Assembly (NCBI RefSeq): GCF_900101025.1
Contig: NZ_FMUH01000001.1
Span: forward strand, 1-64,000
DNA length: 64,000 nt
Direction of reading: 5' to 3'
Origin: Klenkia marina
Lineage (GTDB): Bacteria; Actinomycetota; Actinomycetes; Mycobacteriales; Geodermatophilaceae
In this document: positions 1 to 8,084 of the stretch, piece by piece
Layout of the letters: each line of letters starts with the position of its first letter
Position numbering within the stretch: position 1 is the first letter of the stretch
The notes under the pieces: generated by a model
The model's input: only the letters and a program-made list of their open reading frames with translations
Databases searched by the model: none
What the model was told of the DNA's origin: nothing
Translations under genes and position numbers: made by a program

Positions 1-300
1 GTTCGCGAACGCGAAGAACAACGGCGTCGCGAAGAACAGCAGCATCACCGTGCCGTGCATGGTGAACAACTGGTTGTACTGCTCGTTGGACAAGAACTGC
101 AGACCCGGACGAGCCAGCTCACCACGCATGAGCATGGCCATCAGGCCACCGATCATGAACCAGGAGAACGACGTGGCCAGGTACATCAAGCCGATGGTCT
201 TGTGGTCCGTGGTCCGCAGCATCATCGAGAGCCGCGAACCCTTCTCGGCCACGTGAACCGGGGAAGGCCGGCTCACGATCGGAGCGGGGGCGATCGTCAC
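1..300 (-). CDS. ctaD: Cytochrome c oxidase subunit I, N-terminal part (runs off the window)
   Basis: This is the first 100 residues of the main catalytic subunit of the aa3 cytochrome c oxidase, the terminal step of aerobic respiration in the membrane. The visible part contains [13 protein letters not shown] ahead of the first membrane span and FTMHGTVML, whose histidine is the expected low-spin heme a ligand. The start is taken as GTG at 300, because the reading frame upstream of it shows no family similarity. The rest of the gene lies beyond the left edge. It points away from the next gene, so 301-562 is a divergent promoter region in which I recognise no specific motif. Confidence 0.93.
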   Translation of the reverse strand, partial: MTIAPAPIVSRPSPVHVAEKGSRLSMMLRTTDHKTIGLMYLATSFSWFMIGGLMAMLMRGELARPGLQFLSNEQYNQLFTMHGTVMLLFFATPLFFAFAN

Positions 301-562
301 GTCCGGGAGCTTAGACGGTGCTGTGCCCGCCGGTGAGGCGGACGGCGGCGCGTCCCCCGCCGACGGGGCCCGACATCGGCGCATGATCCGTCAAAGCCGC
401 CCTGACCTGCGAAAACGCGAGATCGCCGGCAAGGGCGGGCTCCCGGTCGGAACCAGATCGTGACCAAGGGACGGTTTGGCGCACACCGGGGCTGGACACA
501 TGATCCTCCGCGCCGGAGAGACCGACGCACGACAGCACCACCGTCACACCCTGGAGGTCCCT

Positions 563-832
563 GTGCTCTGGAACATCATCGTCCTCATCGTCATCGGCCT
601 GGTCGCCGGCTTCATCGCCCGTGCGGTCATCCCCGGCAAGCAGGACATGTCCATCGTCGCGACCATTGTGCTGGGCATCATCGGCTCCCTGGTCGGCAAC
701 CTGCTCGGCGGTCTGATCAGCGGCCGCGGCTTTGAGCTCGGCACCGCCGGCTGGATCGGCTCGATCATCGGCGCCATCGTGGTCCTCGGCGTCTACGTCG
801 CCGTCACCGGCCGCAAGAGCGTCCGCCGCTGA
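563..832 (+). CDS. GlsB/YeaQ/YmgE family stress-response membrane protein
   Basis: A small protein of 89 residues, almost entirely hydrophobic, with three predicted membrane spans separated by short glycine-rich loops. It has the family pattern GLVAGFIARAVIPGK near the N-terminus and GWIGSIIGAIVVL near the C-terminus. This transglycosylase-associated family is linked to general stress, but its biochemical role is unknown. The frame stays open upstream to 476, but I place the start at GTG 563: a GGAGG sits five bases before it, and the upstream residues are not membrane-like. Confidence 0.85.
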   Translation: MLWNIIVLIVIGLVAGFIARAVIPGKQDMSIVATIVLGIIGSLVGNLLGGLISGRGFELGTAGWIGSIIGAIVVLGVYVAVTGRKSVRR

Positions 833-837
833 CCCAC

Positions 838-924
838 GGCGGCCCACGCCGCCACCCCGTGCCCCGCTGAGGGGCACACCGCAGGACCTCCGACGGGGGC
901 CCGGTCCCACAGACCGGGCCCCCG
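838..924. terminator. Array of three perfect hairpins between converging genes
   Basis: Three inverted repeats follow each other: GGCGGC at 838-843 with 848-853, GTGCCCC at 859-865 with 871-877, and a 13-bp stem at 894-906 with 912-924 around a five-base loop. They lie between the end of the glsB-like gene and the stop of the rlmA-like gene on the other strand. The third and strongest stem works in both directions and is the likely terminator for both genes. Confidence 0.75.
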
Positions 925-942
925 TTCGCGTGCCCGGACCGA

Positions 943-1788
943 TCAGGCGCGGCGGTGGATCGACACCCGCACCGCCAGGCTCACCTCGACGGGCTCCGGC
1001 AGCGTCGCGAGCGCCGCGTCCAGCGCACCCGGGGCCAGGTGCCGGGCGTGCGGCCCCATGCCCACCAGCACCCGCACCGCCGCCCTGTCCAGCCGGAGGG
1101 TCTCGCGGTGCACGCGTTCGTCGACCTGCACGAGGTGCGGTTGGAGGGAGACGGCCAACCGGTCTGCCTTGTCCGGGTCGACCCGCAGCAGACCCAGCGG
1201 GCCGACCAGCTCCGCCAGGTGGTCGGCGGCCGGTGTCACGACCACCAGCCGCCCGGCCGGGGACAGCACCCGAGCGGTCTCGGGACCGTTGCGCGGGGCG
1301 AACACGACGAGCACCCGGTCGACCGAGCCGTCCCGCACCGGCAGACCCGCCCACGTGTCGGCCACCACCGCCATCGCCCGGGGGTGCGCCCGCGCCGCCC
1401 GTCGCGCGGCGTACCGCGAGACGTCCAGCACCACACCCGCCGCGCCCGGGACGGCGTCGAGCACCCCGGCCAGGTGCGCGCCGGTCCCGCCGCCCAGGTC
1501 GAGCACCGTGCCCGGCTGCCCGTCGGCCAGCACGGCCCCGGTCAGTGCGGCCGTGACCCCGGTGTAGTGGCCGGCGGCCAGGAAGTCGACCCGGTCGGCG
1601 ACCATCGCGGCCGAGTCGCCCGGGTGCGGGCTGCCGGTGGGCGGCAGCAGGGCCACGTGACCCTGCCGGGCCCGGTCGAACGCGTGCCTGGCAGCGCAGC
1701 GCAGACCCGTGCCGACGTCCTCGAGCCCGGCCCGGCAGACGGGGCAGGCCAGGACCGCGACGGCGGCCGGCGGCAGCGGCGGGGTCAC
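943..1788 (-). CDS. Putative 23S rRNA (guanine-N1) methyltransferase, RlmA type
   Basis: A 281-residue SAM-dependent methyltransferase. The N-terminus has CPVC, then a further Cys and His (LRCAARHAF), which matches the RlmA zinc-binding knuckle. It is followed by RQGHVALL and the SAM-binding loop VLDLGGGTGAH. The motif VFAPRNGPETARVL matches the RlmA family, which methylates a 23S rRNA guanine; some actinobacterial members (TlrB type) give macrolide resistance. I cannot tell housekeeping from resistance here. The start is GTG 1788, seven bases after the stop of the phosphodiesterase gene, so the two are probably co-transcribed. Confidence 0.82.
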   Translation of the reverse strand: MTPPLPPAAVAVLACPVCRAGLEDVGTGLRCAARHAFDRARQGHVALLPPTGSPHPGDSAAMVADRVDFLAAGHYTGVTAALTGAVLADGQPGTVLDLGGGTGAHLAGVLDAVPGAAGVVLDVSRYAARRAARAHPRAMAVVADTWAGLPVRDGSVDRVLVVFAPRNGPETARVLSPAGRLVVVTPAADHLAELVGPLGLLRVDPDKADRLAVSLQPHLVQVDERVHRETLRLDRAAVRVLVGMGPHARHLAPGALDAALATLPEPVEVSLAVRVSIHRRA

Positions 1789-1795
1789 GTGCGGG

Positions 1796-2305
1796 TCACG
1801 TGCGGGGCGGCAGCCGGTGCAGGACGACGTCCCGCAGCCGGCCGGCGTCGGCGACGGCCGTGAGGTAGGTGCAGTGGGGCTGCCGGCGCCGGTCGGTCGG
1901 CGACCCGGGGTTGAGCAACCGGAGACCACCGGGGGCGACGGTGTCCCACGGGATGTGGCTGTGCCCGAAGACGAGGACGTCGACGTCGGGGTAGGCCGCC
2001 GCGCACCGCGCCTCCCGCCCGCTCGCCGTCCCGGTCTCGTGGACGACGGCGAACCGCACCCCCTCGAGCTCGACCCGGGCGACCTCGGGCAACCGCTCCC
2101 GCAGGACACCGTGGTCGTTGTTGCCCACGACGCCGACCAGCCGGCGGGACCGCACCTCGAGCTCGTCCAGCAGGGCGACGTCGACCCAGTCACCGGCGTG
2201 CAGCACGACGTCGGCGGACTCGACGGCGTCCCACACCTCGCCGGGGAGGTCCCGGGCCCGGCGGGGCAGGTGGGTGTCGGCGAGCACCGTCAGCGCGAGG
2301 GCCAC
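1796..2305 (-). CDS. YfcE/MJ0936-type metallophosphodiesterase
   Basis: A 169-residue calcineurin-like phosphoesterase. The metal ligands are in order: DTH (residues 10-12), HAGDWVD, GNNDH, and the C-terminal FGHSHIPWD and LNPGSPTDRR. This is the YfcE/YsnB layout, a cytoplasmic phosphodiesterase of uncertain natural substrate. It is the first gene of a two-gene unit with the RlmA-like gene and lies seven bases after the stop of the ctaG-like gene. Confidence 0.86.
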   Translation of the reverse strand: MALALTVLADTHLPRRARDLPGEVWDAVESADVVLHAGDWVDVALLDELEVRSRRLVGVVGNNDHGVLRERLPEVARVELEGVRFAVVHETGTASGREARCAAAYPDVDVLVFGHSHIPWDTVAPGGLRLLNPGSPTDRRRQPHCTYLTAVADAGRLRDVVLHRLPPRT

Positions 2306-2312
2306 CGGCGGC

Positions 2313-3248
2313 TCAGGCCTGCCGGCCGGCGAGGGCGCGCAGCCGTGCGTTGTAGGCGTCCAGCTCGCCGTTGCCGCTGCGGTCGATGGCCCGGTCGCGG
2401 GCCTTGTTGCGGCGCTGCTCGGAGCCGGCCCACTGGAAGAACACGACGGCCAGCACCAGCACGGTGGGCAGCTCGCCGAAGGACCAGGCGATGGCCCCGG
2501 CGGTGTTCTGGTCGCCCAGCGGGTCGACGCCCCACGAGGCCGGTGGGTTGGCGAAGGTCTCGACGACGAGGCTGCCCGCCATCATGATCGCCACCCCGAA
2601 GAAGGCGTGGAACGGCATCGGCAGCAGCAGCTCGAGCATCCGGCCGGCGTGGCCGACGGTGCGCGGCCACGGGTCGGCGCCCAGGATCGGTCCGAAGAAC
2701 AGCAGCCCGGTGACGAGGAAGTGGGCCAGCATGAACTGGTGGCCCAGGGGGTCGGCCATGAGGTCGTCGAAGACCGGGGTGAAGTAGACGCCGTACAGGC
2801 TGACGATGAACAGCGGGATCGTGAAGCCCGGGTGCGAGACGAACCGGGCGAATCGGCTGTGCAGCGCCTCCAGCAGCAACGCGCGCGGTGCGCCGGCCGC
2901 TCCCCTGCCCCGCGGGAGCGTGCGCAGCGCCATGGTCACCGGGGAGCCGAGCAGCAGCAGCAGCGGCGAGACCATGGACAGCACCATGTGCTGGGCCATG
3001 TGCACGCTGAACAGCACCATCGAGTAGCCGTGCAGCTCGGTACCGGTGACGGCGAAGAGCGACACGGCACCGGTGCCGAAGGAGAGCGTGCGCCACCACG
3101 GCCAGCGCACCCCGGCGCGGCGCAGCCGGGCGAGCCCGACGAGGTAGGCGACCAGGGCCAGGACCGTCAGGTAGGCGATCCAGGACCAGCCGTCGAGGTG
3201 GGGGGTGAACAGCCGCGCCCACGTGGGCGGGTCGGTGGGCATCCACAT
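2313..3248 (-). CDS. Cytochrome c oxidase assembly protein, CtaG/Caa3 family
   Basis: A 311-residue polytopic membrane protein with about seven hydrophobic segments. It carries the conserved histidines of the CtaG_Caa3 family, for example HMAQHMVLSMVSPLLLLLG and MPFHAFFGVAIM. Members are thought to help insert copper into the terminal oxidase, which fits ctaD at the edge of the window and the cation transporter just upstream. I use ATG 3248. An in-frame GTG at 3266 is preceded directly by GGGGGA and would add six residues, so the exact start is uncertain. Confidence 0.85.
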   Translation of the reverse strand: MWMPTDPPTWARLFTPHLDGWSWIAYLTVLALVAYLVGLARLRRAGVRWPWWRTLSFGTGAVSLFAVTGTELHGYSMVLFSVHMAQHMVLSMVSPLLLLLGSPVTMALRTLPRGRGAAGAPRALLLEALHSRFARFVSHPGFTIPLFIVSLYGVYFTPVFDDLMADPLGHQFMLAHFLVTGLLFFGPILGADPWPRTVGHAGRMLELLLPMPFHAFFGVAIMMAGSLVVETFANPPASWGVDPLGDQNTAGAIAWSFGELPTVLVLAVVFFQWAGSEQRRNKARDRAIDRSGNGELDAYNARLRALAGRQA

Positions 3249-3308
3249 GTCCGAGTGGTCGTGCACTCCCCCACTGTTCCACCAGTGCCCCGGGTCGTGC
3301 TGGGGCGG

Positions 3309-3360
3309 CCTCGGTGCAGGGTCCCGCGGGACGCGGAGCGTCTCGCGGGGGGCACCGAGG
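3309..3360 (-). terminator. Long nested hairpin after the cation efflux gene
   Basis: Three nested stems share one axis: CCTCGGTGC at 3309-3317 with 3352-3360, CCCGCG at 3323-3328 with 3344-3349, and GACGC at 3330-3334 with 3338-3342 around the loop GGA. The structure begins eight bases after the stop of the efflux gene and ends about 60 bases before the ctaG-like start. It may terminate the upstream transcript or be a structured leader of the downstream gene. Confidence 0.65.
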
Positions 3361-3367
3361 TCCTTCC

Positions 3368-4309
3368 TCAATCGTGGACGGGTGCCTCGTGCGCCCGGTG
3401 CGAGGCCGACTCGAGCTGGAACGTGCAGTGCTCGACGTCGAAGTGACCTCCCAGGCAGGCGCACAGCGCGTCGAGCACCCGGCCGCCGTGCCCGTCGGCG
3501 AGGACGTCGTCGTCGACCACCACGTGCGCGGACAGGACGGGCAGGCCCGAGGTGATCGTCCAGGCGTGCAGGTCGTGCACCCCGACGACGCCGTCGACGC
3601 CGAGGACGTGGCTGCGGACCTCGTCGAGGTCGACCCCGCGGGGCGCGGCCTCGAGCAGGACGTCGAGGGCGTCGCGCAGCAGCGACCAGGCCCGCGGCAG
3701 CACCAGGGCACCGACGACGAAGGAGGCCACGACGTCGGCCGGCGTCCAGCCGGTGGTGGCGATGACGACCGCGGCGACGATGACCGCGACCGACCCCAGG
3801 GCGTCGCCGAGCACCTCGAGGTAGGCCCCCCGCATGTTGAGCGACTCGCCCTGCCCCTGCCGCAGCAGCGCCAGCGACACCAGGTTGGCCACCAGACCGA
3901 CGACCGCCACGGTGAGCATGAGCCCGGACCGGATCTCGGGCGGGTCGCCGATGCGGCGCACCGCCTCGACGACGACGTAGACCCCCACGCCGAGGAGCAG
4001 GAGCCCGTTGCCGACGGCGGCCAGCACCTCGATGCGCTGCAGCCCGAAGGTGCGCCGCCCCGACGCCGGTCGCTGGGCGAGCGTCACGGCCACGAGCGCC
4101 AGGGCGATGCCGAGGGTGTCGGTGGCCATGTGCGCGGCGTCGGCGAGCAGGGCCAGCGACCCCGACAGCACCGCGCCGACGGCCTGCACGACGAGCACCG
4201 TGGCGGTGATGGCCAGCACGAGACCCAGGCGCCGGCGGTGGCCGGCGGAGGCCGTGCCACCCGGGGGCACGTGCGCGTGGGAGTGGGAGTGCCCGTGGTC
4301 GTGGCCCAT
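3368..4309 (-). CDS. Cation diffusion facilitator, CzcD/ZitB type
   Basis: A 313-residue proton-coupled divalent metal efflux protein of the inner membrane. It starts with a histidine-rich tail (MGHDHGHSHSHAH), followed by six spans. The transport-site motifs are LLADAAHMATDTLG (span 2, HxxxD) and EVLGDALGSVAVI (span 5, an unusual D/S pairing where HxxxD is usual). The C-terminal cytoplasmic domain contains GVHDLHAWTITSG and FDVEHCTFQLE, typical of CzcD-like zinc exporters. I chose ATG 4309 over the in-frame ATG 4327 because family members begin at the histidine run. Confidence 0.9.
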   Translation of the reverse strand: MGHDHGHSHSHAHVPPGGTASAGHRRRLGLVLAITATVLVVQAVGAVLSGSLALLADAAHMATDTLGIALALVAVTLAQRPASGRRTFGLQRIEVLAAVGNGLLLLGVGVYVVVEAVRRIGDPPEIRSGLMLTVAVVGLVANLVSLALLRQGQGESLNMRGAYLEVLGDALGSVAVIVAAVVIATTGWTPADVVASFVVGALVLPRAWSLLRDALDVLLEAAPRGVDLDEVRSHVLGVDGVVGVHDLHAWTITSGLPVLSAHVVVDDDVLADGHGGRVLDALCACLGGHFDVEHCTFQLESASHRAHEAPVHD

Positions 4310-4376
4310 CAGCCACGCCCGTCGCATGCAGGATCGCGCATACCAGCAGTGTGCCCCATCGCCCCCGCGACGACGA

Positions 4377-4407
4377 ACGCCCCGCCCCGGGTACCGGGAC
4401 GGGGCGT
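4377..4407 (-). terminator. Hairpin terminator after the M23 peptidase gene
   Basis: Arms of 14 bases at 4377-4390 and 4394-4407 pair with a single G-U and a three-base loop. The hairpin lies just downstream of the peptidase stop, in the right orientation to end that transcript before the efflux gene. Confidence 0.75.
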
Positions 4408-4421
4408 CGCGCAGGACTGCC

Positions 4422-5582
4422 TCAGGAGACGACGACGCCTCGCGCGGCCAACCACGGGACGGGGTCGACCTTCTCGCCGTCGATGCCGCCGACGTGCACC
4501 TCGAAGTGCAGGTGGGGGCCGGTGGACTGCCCCTGGTTGCCCAGCAGTGCGATGGTGTCGCCGGCCTTCACCACCTGGCCCTCGGTCACGAGGATCTGCT
4601 CCATGTGGCCGTAGACGGTGACGTCGCCGTTCTCGTGCTGGATGTAGACCGCCTGCCCGAAGCCACTGGCCGGGCCGGCCTTGACCACGACGCCGTCCAT
4701 GGCGGCGTACTCGGGCGTGAGCATGGGCGCGGCGAGGTCGATGCCGGCGTGCAGGGTGCCCCACCGGTAGCCGAAGGTGCTCGACAGCCGGGCGCCGTCG
4801 ACGGGCAGCACGGCCTTGGGACGGGCGGCCTCCTCGGCCGCGGCGACCGCGGCCTGGTCGGCAGCGGCCTGCGTCTCCGCGGCCGCGGCCTGGGCGTCCT
4901 CCCGCTGGGCGCGGCTGGCGGCGATGCGCTGCAGTTCGCTGACCGCGTCGGTCTCGGCGAGGGCGGCGTCGGGTGCGGCCTCCAGGCCGAGGGCGTCGGC
5001 CACGCTGGTGACCTCGGCCGCGGTGGCCTCGGCGGCGGTGACGGCGGCGCCGGCGGAGCTGTCGGCCTGGGCCTGCGGGTCACCGGTGGTCATCAGACCC
5101 ACCCCGGTGGCACCGACGAGCGCGGCGGCCAGGTAGAGGGTGGGCTTGCGCATGCGGGCCGGGCCCGCGAGCACACCGCGGGCCGGCTTGGCCTGGCGGT
5201 GCCGGCCACGGGGTACGCGCCCCTCGGCGATGGCGGCGATGATCTCGGCGGCCGAGACCTCGACGTCCTCGCGTGGCTCGTCGGCGAGCACGAGGTCGCC
5301 GTCGCGGGCGTCGGCGAGGTCGACGGGCTCGGCGTCGGGGGCGACGTCACCGGTGATGTCGTCGGTGAGGTCGCGCCCCGAGCGGCGGGCGACCGCACGG
5401 ATGGCGGCGTCGGTGGCGGGTCCTGCGACGAGCACGGGGCGGGCGGCGAGGTCGTCGGCCCACACGCCGACGATCGCGTTCCACTCACCCGTGGAGGGGT
5501 TGCGGGTGTCGAGGGACAGCGCCCCACCGAGCTGTCCGAGCCCACCTGTCGCCAGGAGCGGTTCCGGGTGTTGCGGGTTCAT
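4422..5582 (-). CDS. Membrane-anchored M23 family metallopeptidase (LytM type)
   Basis: A 386-residue protein likely to cut peptidoglycan cross-links. Residues 1-145 are acidic and probably cytoplasmic. One membrane span lies at about 147-164. An alanine-rich, coiled-coil-like linker runs to about 260, and the M23 domain fills the C-terminus. The zinc site is visible as HAGIDLA and HLHFEVHVGG. The start ATG 5582 is preceded by an AGGTG. The large cytoplasmic head before the anchor is unusual for LytM proteins and might be a regulatory interaction region; that is inference. Confidence 0.85.
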   Translation of the reverse strand: MNPQHPEPLLATGGLGQLGGALSLDTRNPSTGEWNAIVGVWADDLAARPVLVAGPATDAAIRAVARRSGRDLTDDITGDVAPDAEPVDLADARDGDLVLADEPREDVEVSAAEIIAAIAEGRVPRGRHRQAKPARGVLAGPARMRKPTLYLAAALVGATGVGLMTTGDPQAQADSSAGAAVTAAEATAAEVTSVADALGLEAAPDAALAETDAVSELQRIAASRAQREDAQAAAAETQAAADQAAVAAAEEAARPKAVLPVDGARLSSTFGYRWGTLHAGIDLAAPMLTPEYAAMDGVVVKAGPASGFGQAVYIQHENGDVTVYGHMEQILVTEGQVVKAGDTIALLGNQGQSTGPHLHFEVHVGGIDGEKVDPVPWLAARGVVVS

Positions 5583-5976
5583 GCACCTGGCTTTCGTCAG
5601 CGTTCTCGGGGGGGTGGGCGGGGCCCATGTAAACATGCCGTGACCTGCTCGTGACCAGATCGGGGCGCAGATCACGTCGTCTTTGTGGTGCAGGTCACCA
5701 CGAGACCTGCCAACGCGGCACCCTCCGTGATGTCGTGCGTGCACAGCGCTGCCCGCTCGACACGGGCTGTCGCGGGGTGTGACGGAATGCAGTCGAACGA
5801 CAGCTGCGCGTCCGGTTGGTACGCCCGGGGGTGTCATCGCGTTTCGTCAGGAACAGAAGCGTTCCGGTCCCGCCGTGTCCGGCACGTGACCGGTCTCATG
5901 GGCGGGGCTGGATGGATCCGGGGCGTCGATGGCCTTGGCTGCAGGTAGACACCTGTACCCGTCGCAGAGGACCGTC
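5583..5976. promoter_or_regulatory. Divergent control region between the M23 peptidase and the MFS exporter
   Basis: A 394-base non-coding stretch. Three short dyads stand out: GCAGGTC at 5690-5696 with GACCTGC at 5704-5710, GGAAC at 5850-5854 with GTTCC at 5861-5865, and CAGGT at 5942-5946 with ACCTG at 5951-5955. The last lies just before the MFS ribosome-binding site and could be an operator. I looked for the conserved blocks of a c-di-AMP (ydaO) riboswitch, which often precedes actinobacterial wall hydrolases, and did not find them. Confidence 0.45.
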
Positions 5977-7194
5977 GTGCCCCGCGCCCTGCTCGCCCTG
6001 TCCATCGGTGCCTTCGGCATCGGCACCACCGAGTTCGTCGTCATGGGGATGCTCCCCCAGATCGCCGACGGCCTGGACGTCTCCGTCTCCGCCGTCGGGC
6101 TGCTGATCAGCGCCTACGCCGTCGGCGTCGTCGTCGGTGCGCCCACCCTCACCGCCCTGGGTGTCCGGTTCACCCCCAAGCAGACGCTGGTCGCGCTCAT
6201 GGCGGTGTTCGTCGTCGGCAACGTGCTCTCCGCGCTGGCCCCCACCTACGCCACGCTCGTCGTCGCCCGGGTGATCACCGCCCTGGCGCACGGCTCCTTC
6301 TTCGGCGTCGGAGCCGTGGCCGCCCGCCGGCTGGTCCCCCGCGACAAGGCCACCCAGGCGATCTCGCTGATGTTCGCCGGGCTGACCCTGGCCAACGTCG
6401 TCGGTGTCCCGCTGGGCACCTTCGTCGCCCAGCAGGCGAGCTGGCGCATCGTCCCCGCGGCCTGCGCGGTGATCGGCCTGGTCACGATCGCGGGCCTGCT
6501 GGCCTGGATGCCCGCGCTCACCGGCGAGCCCACCGACCTGCGCAGCGAGCTGAAGGCCTTCCGTCGCCGCCAGGTCTGGATGGTGCTCGGTGTGACCATG
6601 ATCGGGTTCGCGGCCCTCTTCGCCGTCTACTCCTACGTCTCGCCCATCCTCACCGAGCTGGGCGGGCTGTCGGAGGGCTGGGTGACGCCGATCCTGGCCC
6701 TGTTCGGCATCGGCACCACCATCGGCATGCTCGCCGGTGGCCGCTTCGGCGACCGGTTCGGGCTCAAGGCCGTCGTGGGCAGCCTCGTGCTCAGCGCCGC
6801 GCTGCTGGCCGCCTTCGCGCTGACCGCCCGCACGCCGGTCGCCGCCGTCGTCCTGCTCGTGCTCTTCGGCGCGGTCTCCTTCGCCGCCGGTCCGGTCGTG
6901 CAGAACAAGGTGATCGAGGCCGCCCGCGTGCGCGGTGGCTCGCTGGTCTCCGCCGCCAACCAGGGCGCGTTCAACGTCGCCAACGCGGTCGGCGCCGCGC
7001 TCGGGGCCGCCGTCCTGTCGGCCGGGTACGGCTACACGGCCCCGATCTGGGTCGGTGCCGCACTGGCCCTCGCCGGCACGGTGCTCTGCCTGGTCGCCGT
7101 CCGCACCGAGCGGCGCGACACCCGCTCCCCCGACCCCGTCGTGGTCGACGTCGACGTCTGGGAGCGGGAGACCGCCTGCGTCGCCGTGCGCTGA
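5977..7194 (+). CDS. MFS exporter, DHA1 family (AraJ/Cmx-like)
   Basis: A 405-residue major facilitator with 12 predicted spans. It begins with the DHA1 signature ALSIGAFGIGTTEFVVMGML and has a motif-A-like loop, ALGVRFTPKQTLV. This subgroup exports drugs or sugars by proton antiport, as in chloramphenicol exporters and the arabinose exporter AraJ. The start is GTG 5977, because AGAGGA lies about six bases upstream; the ATG at 5929 would add a non-conserved tail. It is followed after 26 bases by an aldo/keto reductase on the same strand. Confidence 0.85.
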   Translation: MPRALLALSIGAFGIGTTEFVVMGMLPQIADGLDVSVSAVGLLISAYAVGVVVGAPTLTALGVRFTPKQTLVALMAVFVVGNVLSALAPTYATLVVARVITALAHGSFFGVGAVAARRLVPRDKATQAISLMFAGLTLANVVGVPLGTFVAQQASWRIVPAACAVIGLVTIAGLLAWMPALTGEPTDLRSELKAFRRRQVWMVLGVTMIGFAALFAVYSYVSPILTELGGLSEGWVTPILALFGIGTTIGMLAGGRFGDRFGLKAVVGSLVLSAALLAAFALTARTPVAAVVLLVLFGAVSFAAGPVVQNKVIEAARVRGGSLVSAANQGAFNVANAVGAALGAAVLSAGYGYTAPIWVGAALALAGTVLCLVAVRTERRDTRSPDPVVVDVDVWERETACVAVR

Positions 7195-7220
7195 GCGGCA
7201 CCCGGGAGTAGACCGGGGAC

Positions 7221-8084
7221 ATGACGACGACGGCAGACCACGCCGGCCAGTTCCGCCTCGGCGACCGCACCGTGCAGCGCATGGGCTACGGCGCCATGCA
7301 GCTGGCCGGCCCGCACGTCATGGGCCCGCCGGCCGACCGCGACGCCGCCGTCGCCGTGCTGCGGCGGGCGGTCGAGCTCGGCGTCGACCACGTCGACACC
7401 AGCGACTACTACGGCCCGCACGTGACCAACGAGATCATCCGCGAGGCCCTGCACCCCTACCCCGAGCAGCTCACGGTCGTGACCAAGATCGGTGCCCGCC
7501 GGACGCCGGAGGGCGAGTGGCCCGAGGCGCTGGGCGCCGACGAGCTGCGGCAGGCGGTGCACGACAACCTCGACCACCTGGGCCTGGACGCGCTGCACGT
7601 GGTGAACCTGCGGATGCCCGGGTTCGCCGAGCCGGTCGAGCGGTCGGTGGCCGAGCCGATGGAGACGATGGCCGCCCTGCAGGCCGAGGGGCTGGTGCAG
7701 CACATCGGGGTCAGCAACGTCAGCCCCTCGATGCTCGCCGAGGCGCGGTCGATCGCACCGGTGGTGTGCGTGCAGAACCACTACAACCTCGTGCACCGCG
7801 ACGACGACACCCTGGTCGACGCCCTCGCCGCCGACGGCATCGCCTACGTGCCCTTCTTCCCGCTCGGCGGGTTCAGCCCGCTGCAGTCGGCGGGGCTGGC
7901 CTCGGTGGCGCAGCGGCTGGGCCGCACCCCGATGCAGGTGGCGCTGGCCTGGCTGCTGGCCCGCTCCCCCAACCTGCTGCTCATCCCGGGCACGTCGTCG
8001 GTCGACCACCTCGAGCAGAACCTCGACGCGGGCGCGCTCGACCTGGGCCCGGACGACCTCGCGGAGCTGGACGCGCTGGCCTGA
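7221..8084 (+). CDS. Aldo/keto reductase
   Basis: A 287-residue NADPH-dependent oxidoreductase of the TIM-barrel AKR fold. Catalytic Asp and Tyr sit in VDTSDYYG and the Lys in VVTKIG. The usual histidine position reads HVVNLRM, with Asn; I recall this variant from YakC-like bacterial AKRs. The C-terminal cofactor motif LLIPGTSS is present. The substrate is unknown. The stop at 8084 abuts the stop of the converging lactone oxidase gene with no spacer. Confidence 0.85.
   Translation: MTTTADHAGQFRLGDRTVQRMGYGAMQLAGPHVMGPPADRDAAVAVLRRAVELGVDHVDTSDYYGPHVTNEIIREALHPYPEQLTVVTKIGARRTPEGEWPEALGADELRQAVHDNLDHLGLDALHVVNLRMPGFAEPVERSVAEPMETMAALQAEGLVQHIGVSNVSPSMLAEARSIAPVVCVQNHYNLVHRDDDTLVDALAADGIAYVPFFPLGGFSPLQSAGLASVAQRLGRTPMQVALAWLLARSPNLLLIPGTSSVDHLEQNLDAGALDLGPDDLAELDALA

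Noticed and set aside
5583-5976. A c-di-AMP riboswitch upstream of the M23 peptidase
   Set aside because: The conserved blocks of the ydaO element could not be found on either strand, although the gene type and the long leader made it worth looking.
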